Shown here piece by piece: positions 1 to 7,824 of a DNA stretch of 8,269 bases (its first letter is position 1; every line of letters starts with the position of its first letter). This stretch comes from Neptunomonas sp. (lineage in GTDB: Bacteria > Pseudomonadota > Gammaproteobacteria > Pseudomonadales > Balneatricaceae). The position numbers and the translations under genes are program-made. The stretch lies in assembly GCA_004195305.1 (NCBI GenBank), contig SDWN01000894.1, forward strand, positions 1 through 8,269. Reading direction: 5' to 3'. The notes below the pieces were generated by a model. That model was given only the letters and a program-made list of their open reading frames with translations. It had not been told where the DNA came from and searched no databases.

Positions 1-138
1 CACGCAAAGTGGCCAAAACACCCGCCACTAAAGACTACCCGGAGCACCCCTAGTGCGCACCGAATCACGTCAAGAGAAAACTAAATTTCCAGGCAGGCTA
101 CTGTAAAGCGGGGGTAGAGAAGGCGCTCATAGTTAACG
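1..138. other. Non-coding stretch downstream of lapA, no gene supported
   Basis: This is what follows lapA in the direction of transcription up to the window edge. The first minus-strand ATG after the lapA stop (at 130) gives only ten codons before a stop, so no gene such as lapB starts here. On the plus strand all three frames are open from the edge for a short way (stops at 29-31, 51-53 and 82-84), so the tail of a convergent gene is possible but cannot be told from chance. A 6-bp inverted repeat (AGTGGC at 8-13 and GCCACT at 24-29, loop of 10) and an 8-bp palindrome GTGCGCAC (53-60) are visible. Neither is followed by a convincing T-run, so I do not call a terminator. Confidence 0.5.
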
Positions 139-438
139 CTATTGATTGAGTTGTAACGTTTTAAGCTTATCGAGCTCTCTTTCGGAATGACTCGCAGCCC
201 GTCGCGCATGTCGTAATCTGGCTTTCATCAGCAATAAGGCAACTCCAGCTACAGCCAGACTCAAAACAACCCCCGCCAGAAAACTTAATACCAGCCAACG
301 CGAGAGGCTGGCCTCAGGAAGCTGAATAAAGACCAGATCGATGGTCACTTGTTGCTGATTGTTTATGGTCAATAACACACCCGCCAGCAACATTGTAATT
401 GCGATAGCGACGATCAATAAAATTTTAAGTATCCGCAC
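139..438 (-). CDS. lapA: LapA-family small inner-membrane protein
   Basis: The product is 99 residues with two hydrophobic membrane segments (about residues 5-25 and 47-71), a short polar loop between them, and a basic, then charged helical cytoplasmic tail (RLRHARRAASHSERELDKLK, about 74-93). This is the layout of the LapA (YciS, DUF1049) family. In E. coli LapA works with LapB at the inner membrane in the control of lipopolysaccharide synthesis. The start is GTG, preceded by GAGGA at 448-452 with a 9-base spacer. No ATG fits as well, since the first in-frame ATG (residue 16) would cut into the first membrane segment. It lies 30 bases after ihfB, the usual position for this family, and is probably co-transcribed with it. 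No lapB start follows in the 138 bases left. Family assignment is firm; the LPS role here is inferred from homologues. Confidence 0.88.
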   Translation of the reverse strand: MRILKILLIVAIAITMLLAGVLLTINNQQQVTIDLVFIQLPEASLSRWLVLSFLAGVVLSLAVAGVALLLMKARLRHARRAASHSERELDKLKTLQLNQ

Positions 439-447
439 AGACTCTGG

Positions 448-452
448 TCCTC
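448..452 (-). promoter_or_regulatory. Ribosome binding site of lapA (GTG start)
   Basis: GAGGA on the minus strand, 9 bases before the GTG at 438. It lies in the short ihfB-lapA spacer and supports the GTG as the true start. Confidence 0.6.
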
Positions 453-468
453 ACTGTAACAACCATTC

Positions 469-765
469 TCAAGGGAAGCGCTTCAAGCTTTCGTTAACCT
501 GCTCGCGTAGCTCTTTACCCGGCTTAAAGTGGGGCACATGCTTCGCATCCAGTTCCACCGACTCGCCCGTTTTTGGATTACGCCCCACCCGGGGGGCCCT
601 ATAATGCAGGGAAAAACTACCAAACCCCCTTATCTCTATCCGCTCCCCCTGGGAAAGCGAATCGGTCATATGATCCAACATGGTCTTTATGGCCAATTCC
701 ACATCCTTAACAGACAGATGCTCATGCCTGTTAATCAGGCGTTCAATCAGTTCTGATTTTGTCAT
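469..765 (-). CDS. ihfB: Integration host factor subunit beta
   Basis: The 98-residue product is a full-length member of the HU/IHF family. It pairs with IhfA to form IHF, a nucleoid protein that binds specific sites in the minor groove and bends DNA sharply in recombination, replication and transcription control. Visible marks are the N-terminal helical dimer region ([10 protein letters not shown]...), the GFGSF turn (47-51), and the beta-arm with RNPKTG (62-67), whose proline at 64 is the residue that intercalates between base pairs in IHF. The C-terminal [10 protein letters not shown] (79-88) is typical. The match to the beta rather than alpha subunit rests on the [10 protein letters not shown] start, the arm sequence and the position before lapA. 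The start has a strong AGAGGA site 5 bases upstream. The gene is usually preceded by rpsA, but here an AT-rich gap and then cmk lie upstream. Confidence 0.96.
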   Translation of the reverse strand: MTKSELIERLINRHEHLSVKDVELAIKTMLDHMTDSLSQGERIEIRGFGSFSLHYRAPRVGRNPKTGESVELDAKHVPHFKPGKELREQVNESLKRFP

Positions 766-770
766 GATTT

Positions 771-776
771 TCCTCT
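771..776 (-). promoter_or_regulatory. Ribosome binding site of ihfB
   Basis: AGAGGA on the minus strand, 5 bases before the ATG at 765. It is a near-ideal Shine-Dalgarno site and fixes the start. Confidence 0.8.
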
Positions 777-898
777 TGCTAGAGCCCGGTTACCAGGTTT
801 GGAGCCTGCAATGCGCTGGACTAAAGCCTTGCAATGAGATCTCCCTTAAACCCGAAACCGCCCTATTAGCCATATAGTTGTGGCTGTCGCTAAACCAT

Positions 899-930
899 AA
901 AACCGAGCTAAAAAACAATATAGCTCAATC
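899..930 (-). terminator. Possible weak intrinsic terminator after cmk
   Basis: On the minus strand TTGAGCTA (928-921) pairs with TAGCTCGG (910-903) over a 10-base loop. Six pairs are perfect and two are G-U at the base, and it runs into TTTT (902-899). It lies about 95 bases past the cmk stop and would separate cmk from ihfB transcription. The stem is low in GC and the T-run is short, so it could equally be a leader hairpin or chance. Confidence 0.3.
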
Positions 931-1024
931 CAGTTGATTATTAACAGAAATAGCACTTGCTTGGGTAATAAACAAGAGTATAGACGTTGTTTTAACGTTA
1001 AGCTCTGGGCTGCCGCCTATCTAT

Positions 1025-1714
1025 TCAAACCAGGCGAGGGCGTTTTGTTAGAATCAATGCCCGTATCGATTGCAACACCTGGTCAACGGTCAAGTCGGTA
1101 CAATCCAGCTCCAGCGCATCCAAAGCTGGCTTCAGCGGAGCCGCCGTGCGCTGAGTATCTCTGGCATCGCGCTCTAGAACATCACTCAGTATATCCGCAA
1201 GATTAGCATCAAAGCCTTTAGCTAACAATTGGTTACAACGCCTAAGCGCACGTTCATCAGCACTTGCGGTTAAAAAAATCTTTACCTGAGCCTCAGGAAA
1301 CACCACCGTTCCCATATCCCGCCCATCGGCAACCAAGCCGGGGGGCCGGGAAAAATCACGCTGACGCTTTAACAGCGCGGAACGTACTGGCGCGACAGCC
1401 GCAACAATGGACGCAGCGCGCCCTGCCTCTTCTGTACGGATTTCTCGGCTGACATCGTCACCCTCAAGCACCACCTGCACCCCATCCTCTGCAACATCAA
1501 ACCGAACATCCAGCGATGCCGCCAACGCCTCAAGCGCCACCGCATCGGTCAAAACGACACCCCGACGTAGCGCCGCCAATCCCAGGACTCGATACAAAGC
1601 CCCGCTATCAAGCAGCCTCAAGCCATATTCGCTAGATAAACGCTTAGCGATAGTGCCTTTTCCGGAACCACTGGGACCATCAATAGTAATGACCAAGGGG
1701 GCGTACTCACTCAT
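1025..1714 (-). CDS. cmk: Cytidylate kinase
   Basis: The 229-residue protein phosphorylates CMP and dCMP with ATP to the diphosphates in pyrimidine salvage and nucleic-acid turnover in the cytoplasm. The sequence shows the P-loop GPSGSGKGT (13-21), the DSGALYR nucleotide-binding segment (36-42), the [11 protein letters not shown] motif (130-140) and the lid/catalytic run RDARDTQR (182-189) followed by APLKPA. These identify bacterial-type CMP kinase and set it apart from UMP or adenylate kinase. Length is normal. The start ATG shares one base with the tyrA-aroA stop (TGATG), and an AGGAG site lies 7 bases upstream inside the end of tyrA-aroA, so translation is probably coupled. Order aroA-cmk is conserved in many gammaproteobacteria; the usual next gene, rpsA, is not here. 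Confidence 0.96.
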   Translation of the reverse strand: MSEYAPLVITIDGPSGSGKGTIAKRLSSEYGLRLLDSGALYRVLGLAALRRGVVLTDAVALEALAASLDVRFDVAEDGVQVVLEGDDVSREIRTEEAGRAASIVAAVAPVRSALLKRQRDFSRPPGLVADGRDMGTVVFPEAQVKIFLTASADERALRRCNQLLAKGFDANLADILSDVLERDARDTQRTAAPLKPALDALELDCTDLTVDQVLQSIRALILTKRPRLV

Positions 1715-3924
1715 CAGCTAGCTCCTACCCGAACACCCAAACCAACCTGTTTTGCAAGTTCAACGAAATTCGGAAAAGAGGTCGCCACATTGGCACAGTC
1801 ATCGACCACTATTTCACCCTCAGCACACAAGGCCGCTATCGCAAAAGACATCGCTATCCGATGATCCCCCAGGCTATCAACCCGTCCTCCCTGAAGACGA
1901 CCACCCTGAATGATCGCACCATCAGAGGTGCCCTCTATCGAGATACCCAACTGCGTTAGTCCGTCGACCATGGCCTGAATTCTGTCGCTCTCTTTGACCC
2001 TCAACTCTTCAGCACCGGTCAGCACCGTAGTGCCTTCGGCGCAGGCAGCCGCAACAAAGAGCGCTGGAAACTCGTCAATTGCCAGCGGGACCTGATCCTC
2101 AGGAATGTTAATCCCTTTGAGCCGCGCATAGCGCACTCGAATATCCGCCACGGGCTCGCCACCAACATCACGTTCGTTGCTCAAGGTAAGATCTGCCCCC
2201 ATCGCCCTGAGGATATTGATCACGCCAATTCGAGTCGGGTTGATTCCCACATGCTCAAGCAACAGATCCGAACCCGGCGCGATGGACGCGGCGACCATAA
2301 AGAAGGTTGCTGAGGAGATATCGGCTGGCACATCAATATGAGTGGCAACCATCTTTCCGCCCCCCTGCACACTGGCTGTCGCGCCGTTTCTTACTACCGG
2401 GTAACCAAAGCCGCTGAGCATCCGCTCAGTATGATCACGGGTGGGGGCCGGCTCGGTAACCCGGGTTTCACCCTCGCTATAAAGCCCGGCAAACAGGACA
2501 CAGGACTTAACTTGTGCACTGGCCATCGGCATCTCATAGTCGATCGCATGGAGTGCTTGGCCACCGCTGATTTTGATCGGCGGACAGCCACCTTCCGCTG
2601 TTGCAATCCTGGCGCCCATCCGTCGCAACGGCTTCGCCACCCGCTCCATCGGCCGCTTGTTTAGCGACTCGTCGCCAACCAGCTCACTATCGAAGCGCTG
2701 CCCCGCCAGCAATCCGGAAAACAACCGCATGGCCGTTCCCGAGTTACCCATGTACAGAGGGCCCACGGCAGGTTTAAGACCGTGCATGCCGACACCATGA
2801 ATACGCACGCGCCCCTGAGCCGGACCTTCGATCACCACCCCCATATCCCGAAACGCCTGCAGTGTCGCCAGGGCATCCTCTCCTTCGAGAAAACCCTCAA
2901 CATCGGTAACCCCTTCGGACAACGCACCGAGCATAATGGAGCGGTGAGAGATCGACTTGTCTCCGGCAACCCGGATCTGGCCCTGAACCCGTCCACCGGG
3001 CTGAACCTTAAAAATAACGTTTTCGCTCATGGGTAATGAATACGCCGTTCCAGAAAGAATTTTAGAAAAATGATCACGGGCCGACTTTGCGCGAGTAAAA
3101 ACCCCTAGCAATGTATCTCCGTCTGCCTGATCGATAGCTTGGCGCAATTGAGCAAGCCCTGCCGTGAACTCATCGAGCACGTCAAGGGTCGCCTTGCGAT
3201 TGGCCAAAAATATATCATGCCACATCATCGGATCGCTGGCAGCAATCCGGGTAAAATCACGAAAGCCGCCTGCGGCGTAGCGGAAAATATCCCGATTTTC
3301 ACGATCATTTGCCAACGTATCGACCAGAGAAAACGCCAGCAGATGCGGCAGATGGCTAGTGGCAGCCAGCACCTCGTCATGGCGCCGCACCTCCATATGA
3401 TGAACCTCTGCACCCAGCCGATCCCACAGCTCATGCACCACACGCAGCGCATGCCGGTCGGTTTCAGCGAGCGGGGTCAAAATCACTTTATGACGCAAAA
3501 AAAGATCCGACTTTGATGCACTTACACCACTTTTTTCGGAGCCTGCAATCGGATGGCCGGGAACAAACATCGACGGCACTTGGCCGAATACCCGCCGAGC
3601 CACCTCGACCACACTACCCTTGGCGCTGCCGGCATCCGTCAGTACCGTACTCGCGCTCAGCCAAGGATTGATTGTAGCCATGACCCGCTCCATCGCCTTA
3701 ACCGGAACGGCCAGCATCACCACATCCGCCTGCCCTACAGCCCGCTGCAGATCTTCTGCAATTTCGTCGATCACGCCCAGCCGCAGGCCTTCGACCAACT
3801 GCTCCCGGCACGAGTCATAACCGACCACACGACCACAGCCTCCTCGCTGCTTAAGACCGAGCGCAAACGACCCGCCGATCAGCCCGAGACCGATAACCAG
3901 CAGACGATCAATCACCTGGCTCAT
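1714..3924 (-). CDS. tyrA-aroA: Fused prephenate dehydrogenase / EPSP synthase
   Basis: One 736-residue polypeptide joins two enzymes. Residues 1 to about 298 are TyrA, which oxidises prephenate with NAD(P)+ to 4-hydroxyphenylpyruvate: Rossmann motif GLGLIG (12-17), HPIAGSE (124-130), SHLPH (190-194) and RDFTRIA (222-228). Residues 299-736 are AroA, which condenses shikimate-3-phosphate with [11 protein letters not shown] (321-328), GNSGTAMR (393-400), SAQVK (469-473), RDHTE (496-500), NPTR (562-565), the DE pair (617-618), KESDR (644-648) and GDHRIAM (686-692). The AroA half begins MSENV, which looks like an ancestral start, but no good ribosome binding site precedes that ATG, so a single fused product is likely. 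Such fusions are known in Pseudomonas and relatives. The four AroA motifs correspond to class II enzymes. GGAG lies 10 bases before the start ATG, which overlaps the stop of a short upstream ORF (ATGA). hisC, often upstream in relatives, is absent. Confidence 0.96.
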   Translation of the reverse strand: MSQVIDRLLVIGLGLIGGSFALGLKQRGGCGRVVGYDSCREQLVEGLRLGVIDEIAEDLQRAVGQADVVMLAVPVKAMERVMATINPWLSASTVLTDAGSAKGSVVEVARRVFGQVPSMFVPGHPIAGSEKSGVSASKSDLFLRHKVILTPLAETDRHALRVVHELWDRLGAEVHHMEVRRHDEVLAATSHLPHLLAFSLVDTLANDRENRDIFRYAAGGFRDFTRIAASDPMMWHDIFLANRKATLDVLDEFTAGLAQLRQAIDQADGDTLLGVFTRAKSARDHFSKILSGTAYSLPMSENVIFKVQPGGRVQGQIRVAGDKSISHRSIMLGALSEGVTDVEGFLEGEDALATLQAFRDMGVVIEGPAQGRVRIHGVGMHGLKPAVGPLYMGNSGTAMRLFSGLLAGQRFDSELVGDESLNKRPMERVAKPLRRMGARIATAEGGCPPIKISGGQALHAIDYEMPMASAQVKSCVLFAGLYSEGETRVTEPAPTRDHTERMLSGFGYPVVRNGATASVQGGGKMVATHIDVPADISSATFFMVAASIAPGSDLLLEHVGINPTRIGVINILRAMGADLTLSNERDVGGEPVADIRVRYARLKGINIPEDQVPLAIDEFPALFVAAACAEGTTVLTGAEELRVKESDRIQAMVDGLTQLGISIEGTSDGAIIQGGRLQGGRVDSLGDHRIAMSFAIAALCAEGEIVVDDCANVATSFPNFVELAKQVGLGVRVGAS
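1722..1726 (-). promoter_or_regulatory. Ribosome binding site of cmk inside tyrA-aroA
   Basis: AGGAG on the minus strand, 7 bases before the cmk ATG at 1714. It lies within the last codons of tyrA-aroA and fits translational coupling through the TGATG overlap. Confidence 0.75.
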
Positions 3925-4040
3925 CGAGGCAAAGCTCCGTTAAGCGAATCACCGATTCGACCTATAAAAGCCAGTCGGATTCGCCGAACCGCAGCAACTA
4001 CCATCACCTGCGGATCATCACTTAAATTCACCCTCTTCAT
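3921..4040 (-). CDS. Possible 39-residue ORF between pheA and tyrA-aroA
   Basis: I do not recognise this ORF. It would encode a basic 39-residue peptide starting MKRVNLSDD, with a hydrophobic/arginine-rich stretch (VMVVAAVRRIRLAFIGRI, 12-29) that could form an amphipathic helix. Its TGA overlaps the tyrA-aroA start (ATGA), which would suit coupling. Its frame is the same as that of pheA: after the pheA TAG, seven sense codons lead into this ATG, so the open stretch totals 46 codons. Against it, no good ribosome binding site precedes the ATG, and an open run of this length in gene-like DNA is not rare by chance. It is not a typical aromatic leader peptide, since it contains no Tyr or Trp and one Phe. 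It could be a real small protein, a degenerated remnant, or nothing. Confidence 0.2.
   Translation of the reverse strand: MKRVNLSDDPQVMVVAAVRRIRLAFIGRIGDSLNGALPR
3945..3959. repeat. Inverted repeat before tyrA-aroA
   Basis: CGAATC (3945-3950) and GATTCG (3954-3959) form a perfect 6-bp dyad with a 3-base spacer about 20 bases upstream of the tyrA-aroA ATG, close to its GGAG site. It has no T-run on either strand, so it is not a terminator. In RNA it could form a small hairpin just before the ribosome binding site; a protein site or chance are also possible. Confidence 0.35.
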
Positions 4041-4061
4041 ATCATTGATCACGGCCAACGG

Positions 4062-5168
4062 CTACAACACTGCCTGTGGGTATGAGCCCAACAATTTAAG
4101 CTCCAGTGCATCGTCAGCGATCTCTTTCATCACCGCTTGAATCGCCTCATCCTTGAAGTGCCCTTCACAATCGATGTAGAAGATATAACCCCAGGTCGAG
4201 GTTCCTGATGGCCGGGTTTCCAGGCGCGTCAGACTGATACCATGGCGGTGAAATGGCTCTAAGAGGTGATAAAGAGCACCCGTTTTATTCCGGGCCGAGA
4301 TCAGCATCGAGGTCTTATCCTTACCGCTCGGACCACTAAGCTGATTGCCCACCACCAAAAACCGGGTGGTATTATCCGGCTGATCCTCAATGGCCTCAGC
4401 CACCACCTTGAGCTGATAATGCTCGGCAGCCATCTCGCCAGCGATCGCAACCACGTTCTGGTCTTGTTCTGCCGCCGCTCGCCGAGCGGCTTCCGCATTA
4501 CTGCTCACCGCAACCCGTTCAACCCCCGGATAACGGGCATCTAACCAACGCCGGCACTGTGCCAGCGACTGCTGATGAGAATAGATTTTGGTCACTGCAT
4601 CCAGATCAACACCTTCCGCGGCCAGCATGTGCTGATGGATTCTTAACTCAACTTCACCACAAATTTTCAGGTCGGATTGCCTGAACATATCCAGGGTATG
4701 ATTCACCATACCTTCAGTCGAGTTCTCGATCGGAACCACTCCGTAATGAGCCGATTTGGACTCAACCTCACGGAACACATCATCTATCGAGGCCAGCGGC
4801 ATACTGAGCACCGAGTTACCAAAGTGCTTAAATGCCGCAGCCTGAGTAAAGGTACCTTCGGGCCCGAGAAAGGCGATATGCATCGGTTGTTCGAGCGCCA
4901 GACAGGAAGACATGATCTGACGAAAAACCCGAGCCACCTCCTCGTCCCCCAAGGGCCCCTGGTTACGCTGCATAATCCCTCGCAACACCTGGGCCTCTCG
5001 CTCAGGACGATAAAACACGGCGGGCTGCTCCGTTTCCGAACAGGCCTGCTTAGCTTCCGCGACCCGTTGCGCACAGTTAGCGCGCTGGCTAACCAGCTGC
5101 AGGATCTGCAGGTCTACGGCATCGATTTCATCACGAAGCAGCGCTAGTTTCTGGTCAAGATCACTCAT
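4062..5168 (-). CDS. pheA: Bifunctional chorismate mutase / prephenate dehydratase (P-protein)
   Basis: The 368-residue protein converts chorismate to prephenate and then to phenylpyruvate, the committed path to phenylalanine. The N-terminal AroQ-type mutase spans about 1-92 ([10 protein letters not shown] with R12, LVSQRA with R29, K40, YRPERE 53-58). The dehydratase domain spans about 96-275 (GPEGTFTQ 102-109, [10 protein letters not shown] 144-153, SHQQSLAQC 197-205, TTRF 267-270). The ACT regulatory domain spans about 285-368 with GALYHLL (297-303) and LTRLETRP (313-320), the usual phenylalanine-binding segments, so feedback inhibition by Phe is expected. It ends GSYPQAVL, a normal end for this family. 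I chose the ATG at 5168 (MSDLDQ). An ATG directly before it (5171) is nearly as likely, and an upstream start at 5195 adds residues outside the family. The gene overlaps gyrA by 8 bases, and serC, usual between them, is missing. Confidence 0.96.
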   Translation of the reverse strand: MSDLDQKLALLRDEIDAVDLQILQLVSQRANCAQRVAEAKQACSETEQPAVFYRPEREAQVLRGIMQRNQGPLGDEEVARVFRQIMSSCLALEQPMHIAFLGPEGTFTQAAAFKHFGNSVLSMPLASIDDVFREVESKSAHYGVVPIENSTEGMVNHTLDMFRQSDLKICGEVELRIHQHMLAAEGVDLDAVTKIYSHQQSLAQCRRWLDARYPGVERVAVSSNAEAARRAAAEQDQNVVAIAGEMAAEHYQLKVVAEAIEDQPDNTTRFLVVGNQLSGPSGKDKTSMLISARNKTGALYHLLEPFHRHGISLTRLETRPSGTSTWGYIFYIDCEGHFKDEAIQAVMKEIADDALELKLLGSYPQAVL

Positions 5169-7806
5169 CATTGCTGCCCTCAACAGCCCCTGCACCAGAG
5201 GGCGCCATCACATCCCCACCATCGACGCCGACATCGCTATCAGCATCAGCATCAGCATCAGCATCAGCATCAGCATACACAGGCTCTTCTACCCGCGCGG
5301 TGCCCACCAGCTTTTCGTCACCGGAAACCCGGATCAGAGTGACACCCTGGGTATTGCGACTCTGAACCGTGATCTCATCGGTGCGCGTACGCACCAACGT
5401 ACCCTGGTCAGAGATCAGTATCACCTCATCGCCCTCAAACACCTGTTCTACACCAACCAGATGACCATTACGTTCGGACAGGGTCATCGCTATCACGCCC
5501 TTACCGCCACGCCCCTTAGTGGGGAATTCATCCAGCAGGGTCATTTTTCCATATCCCTTGACGCTGGCTGTCAGAATACGCCCGCCCTCTTCAGGTATAA
5601 TCAACGCAATCACACGCGCATCATCCTCAACGGTGATACCTCGTACACCCCGTGCTTGGCGACTCAACGGACGGATCAACTCCTCTTTAAAGCGCACCGC
5701 TTTGCCCGCATCACTAAACAGCATCACATCCTGCTCACCATTAGTAATCGCAGCCCCGATCAGCGTGTCGCCCTCATCCAGACCCAATGCGATCAAGCCA
5801 CTGCTGCGCGGACGCGAGAAGCTGAGCAATGATGTTTTCTTAACTATCCCGAAGGCCGTGGCCATAAACACAAAACGATCTTCAGTATATTCGTTGACCG
5901 GCAGAATCGTGGTAATCCGCTCACCCTCCTCCAGCGGTAGAATATTCACCATCGGACGGCCCCGCGAGGTACGACTAGCAAGCGGAATCTCGAACACCTT
6001 AAGCCAATAAACCTTGCCTCGACTGGTAAAACAGAGAATGGTGTCATGGGTATTAGCCACCAACAGGTGGGCAATAAAGTCCTCATCTTTAACGCCCGAT
6101 GCCGACTTACCACGCCCTCCCCTACGTTGAGCCTGATAGGAGTCCAACGGTTGGGTCTTGGCGTAGCCACCATGGGAGATGGTCACCACCATATCTTCTT
6201 CGGTAATCAGGTCTGCTATGGTCAGATCACGCCGTGAAGCCGTGATCTCAGTGCGTCTCTCATCGGCATATTCAGCAACAATCGCGTCCAGCTCTTCGCG
6301 AATTACCTCCATCAGCCGCTGAGTGCTTCCCAATATACGTAACAGCTCTGCGATCGCATCCAGCAACTGCTTATATTCGTCGATTAACTTGTCCTGCTCC
6401 ATACCGGTCAAGCGGTGCAGTTTCAGATCCAAAATGGCCTGCGCCTGAACCGGCGACAGATAATAACGACCATCGACCATGCCGTACTGAGCGGGTAACT
6501 CATCCGGACGACAGGCATCAGAGCCGGCACGCTCTAGCATCGCAGACACATCACCCGGCAACCAACTGGTCTCAACCAGCTTTTCTCTGGCCTCCACCGA
6601 AGTGCTGGATAGCTTGATCAGCTCGATAACCGCATCTATATTAGCCAGCGCCACCGCCAACCCCTCAAGAACGTGCCCCCGCTCACGCGCTTTGCGCAGT
6701 TCGAACAGGGTACGCCGGGTAACCACCTCTCGCCTGTGGCGTACAAACGCCACCAGCAGCTCTTTCAAATTCAAAGTTTTGGGTTGCCCATCAACCAGAG
6801 CAACCACGTTGATACCGAACACATTCTCCATCTGGGTGTGGGCGTAAAGGTTATTAACCATAACCTCCGGCACATCGCCGCGACGCAGCTCGATCACAAC
6901 CCGCATGCCATCCTTGTCAGATTCGTCACGCAGTTCGGTGATCCCCTCAAGCTTCTTATCCTTAACCAGATCGGCAATTTTTTCGATCAGCCGTGCCTTA
7001 TTCACCTGATACGGCAGCTCGGTCACTATGATTGAGGGCTTACCGTTTTTAGGATCCTCTTCAACATGGTACCTAGCACGCAGGTAGATACGGCCACGTC
7101 CCGTCCTATAAGCCTGCAAAATTCCGGCGCGACCATTTATAATTGCGGCTGTGGGAAAGTCTGGACCTGGGATGTACTCCATTAACTGATCGATCGTCAG
7201 ATCGGGATCATCGATCAGCGCGATAGTGCCCTGAACCACTTCACGCAGATTATGCGGCGGAATATTGGTCGCCATCCCTACCGCGATTCCGGAAGACCCA
7301 TTAATCAACAGATTAGGAATGCGGGTCGGCATCACGGCAGGGATCTGCTCGGTACCATCATAATTAGGAACGTAGTCGACCGTTTCTTTCTCGAGGTCTG
7401 CCAGAATCTCATGGGAGATCTTTGACATCCGCACTTCGGTGTAACGCATCGCGGCAGCCGAATCACCATCGACCGAGCCGAAGTTACCCTGACCATCAAT
7501 CAACATATGCCGCATCGAGAACGTCTGTGCCATGCGAACGATGGTGTCGTATACGGCCGAGTCACCGTGCGGGTGGTATTTACCGATCACATCACCGACC
7601 ACACGCGCCGACTTTTTATAGGGCTTGTTCCAGTCGTTACTGAGTTCGTGCATCGCGAACAATACACGCCGATGCACGGGCTTAAGACCGTCGCGTACAT
7701 CAGGTAGGGCTCGCCCTACAATGACACTCATGGCGTAATCCAGATACGACTTCTTCAGCTCATCCTCGATATTGATCGGCTGGATCTGCTTAACTAGTTC
7801 ACCCAT
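5161..7806 (-). CDS. gyrA: DNA gyrase subunit A
   Basis: The 881-residue protein forms A2B2 gyrase with GyrB and performs the double-strand cleavage and strand passage that introduces negative supercoils. The N-terminal breakage-reunion domain aligns without gaps to E. coli numbering at the active site: RYTE with catalytic Tyr122 and GDSAVYD with Ser83 and Asp87. Both quinolone-resistance positions are therefore wild type. The C-terminal DNA-wrapping domain carries the GyrA box QRRGGRG (560-566) that marks gyrase rather than topoisomerase IV, followed by beta-pinwheel repeats to about 840. The tail is unusual: (Ala-Asp)6 at 845-856, then an acidic Gly/Asp-rich end to 881, encoded by a perfect hexanucleotide repeat. 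The start MGELVKQ matches family length. ubiG is divergent upstream, as in E. coli; pheA overlaps downstream by 8 bases. gyrA is typically controlled by supercoiling in other bacteria; a possible promoter lies about 100 bases upstream. Confidence 0.98.
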   Translation of the reverse strand: MGELVKQIQPINIEDELKKSYLDYAMSVIVGRALPDVRDGLKPVHRRVLFAMHELSNDWNKPYKKSARVVGDVIGKYHPHGDSAVYDTIVRMAQTFSMRHMLIDGQGNFGSVDGDSAAAMRYTEVRMSKISHEILADLEKETVDYVPNYDGTEQIPAVMPTRIPNLLINGSSGIAVGMATNIPPHNLREVVQGTIALIDDPDLTIDQLMEYIPGPDFPTAAIINGRAGILQAYRTGRGRIYLRARYHVEEDPKNGKPSIIVTELPYQVNKARLIEKIADLVKDKKLEGITELRDESDKDGMRVVIELRRGDVPEVMVNNLYAHTQMENVFGINVVALVDGQPKTLNLKELLVAFVRHRREVVTRRTLFELRKARERGHVLEGLAVALANIDAVIELIKLSSTSVEAREKLVETSWLPGDVSAMLERAGSDACRPDELPAQYGMVDGRYYLSPVQAQAILDLKLHRLTGMEQDKLIDEYKQLLDAIAELLRILGSTQRLMEVIREELDAIVAEYADERRTEITASRRDLTIADLITEEDMVVTISHGGYAKTQPLDSYQAQRRGGRGKSASGVKDEDFIAHLLVANTHDTILCFTSRGKVYWLKVFEIPLASRTSRGRPMVNILPLEEGERITTILPVNEYTEDRFVFMATAFGIVKKTSLLSFSRPRSSGLIALGLDEGDTLIGAAITNGEQDVMLFSDAGKAVRFKEELIRPLSRQARGVRGITVEDDARVIALIIPEEGGRILTASVKGYGKMTLLDEFPTKGRGGKGVIAMTLSERNGHLVGVEQVFEGDEVILISDQGTLVRTRTDEITVQSRNTQGVTLIRVSGDEKLVGTARVEEPVYADADADADADADSDVGVDGGDVMAPSGAGAVEGSNDE
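5177..5181 (-). promoter_or_regulatory. Ribosome binding site of pheA inside gyrA
   Basis: GAGGG on the minus strand within the last codons of gyrA. It is 8 bases from the ATG at 5168 and 5 from the ATG at 5171, so it supports one of these two starts over the one at 5195. The overlap with the gyrA TGA suggests coupled translation. Confidence 0.6.
5241..5276 (-). repeat. Hexanucleotide tandem repeat (six units) in gyrA
   Basis: Six perfect copies of CAGCAT on the plus strand (ATGCTG on the minus strand, read in frame as GCT GAT) encode Ala-Asp x6 in the acidic tail of GyrA. The unit is a multiple of three, so copy-number change by slippage would lengthen or shorten the tail without a frameshift. 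Confidence 0.95.
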
Positions 7807-7824
7807 ATAACCCTGTTATCCCTT
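7807..7824 (-). promoter_or_regulatory. gyrA ribosome binding site within a small dyad
   Basis: The gyrA leader reads AGGG (7814-7811) four bases before the ATG. The arms ATAAC and GTTAT (7807-7811 and 7815-7819) are perfectly complementary around a 3-base centre, so the site sits in a small possible hairpin next to the start codon. The stem is short and AT-rich and the effect on translation is uncertain. Confidence 0.45.

Larger units (their letters stand above)
766..1024. other. AT-rich cmk-ihfB gap lacking rpsA
   Basis: In related gammaproteobacteria rpsA (ribosomal protein S1) lies between cmk and ihfB. Here the 259 bases hold no ORF resembling S1, and reading the minus-strand frames near both ends shows no remnant of its N- or C-terminus. 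What can be seen: a 10-bp palindrome TTAACGTTAA (992-1001); a -10-like TATACT on the minus strand (977-982) without a good -35; a hairpin with a short T-run (899-930); and an imperfect direct repeat AGCCTGCAATG / AGCCTTGCAATG (803-813 and 825-836, period 22) just upstream of the ihfB leader. An ihfB promoter probably lies in here, but I cannot place it with confidence. Confidence 0.7.

Noticed and set aside
1..84. Tail of a convergent plus-strand gene at the left edge
   Set aside because: All three frames are open for a short distance from the edge and none shows a recognisable C-terminus, so the frame cannot be chosen.
926..939. Possible IHF site upstream of ihfB, suggesting autoregulation
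   Set aside because: The minus strand AATCAA...TTG fits the WATCAANNNNTTR consensus only with one extra base in the spacer; too weak to call.
3028..3030. Separate aroA start inside the fusion
   Set aside because: The ATG (MSENV) looks like an old AroA start, but no ribosome binding site lies at a useful distance and the frame is continuous with tyrA.
3553..4140. Long plus-strand open frame of 195 codons opposite tyrA-aroA and pheA
   Set aside because: It lies antisense to well-identified genes, has low-complexity shadow-like composition and no recognisable domain; the same holds for other plus-strand frames opposite tyrA-aroA and gyrA (for example 3139-3516 and 5519-6010).
7540..7572. Quinolone-resistance substitutions in gyrA
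   Set aside because: The region reads GDSAVYD with Ser83 and Asp87 intact, so there is no sign of target-site resistance.
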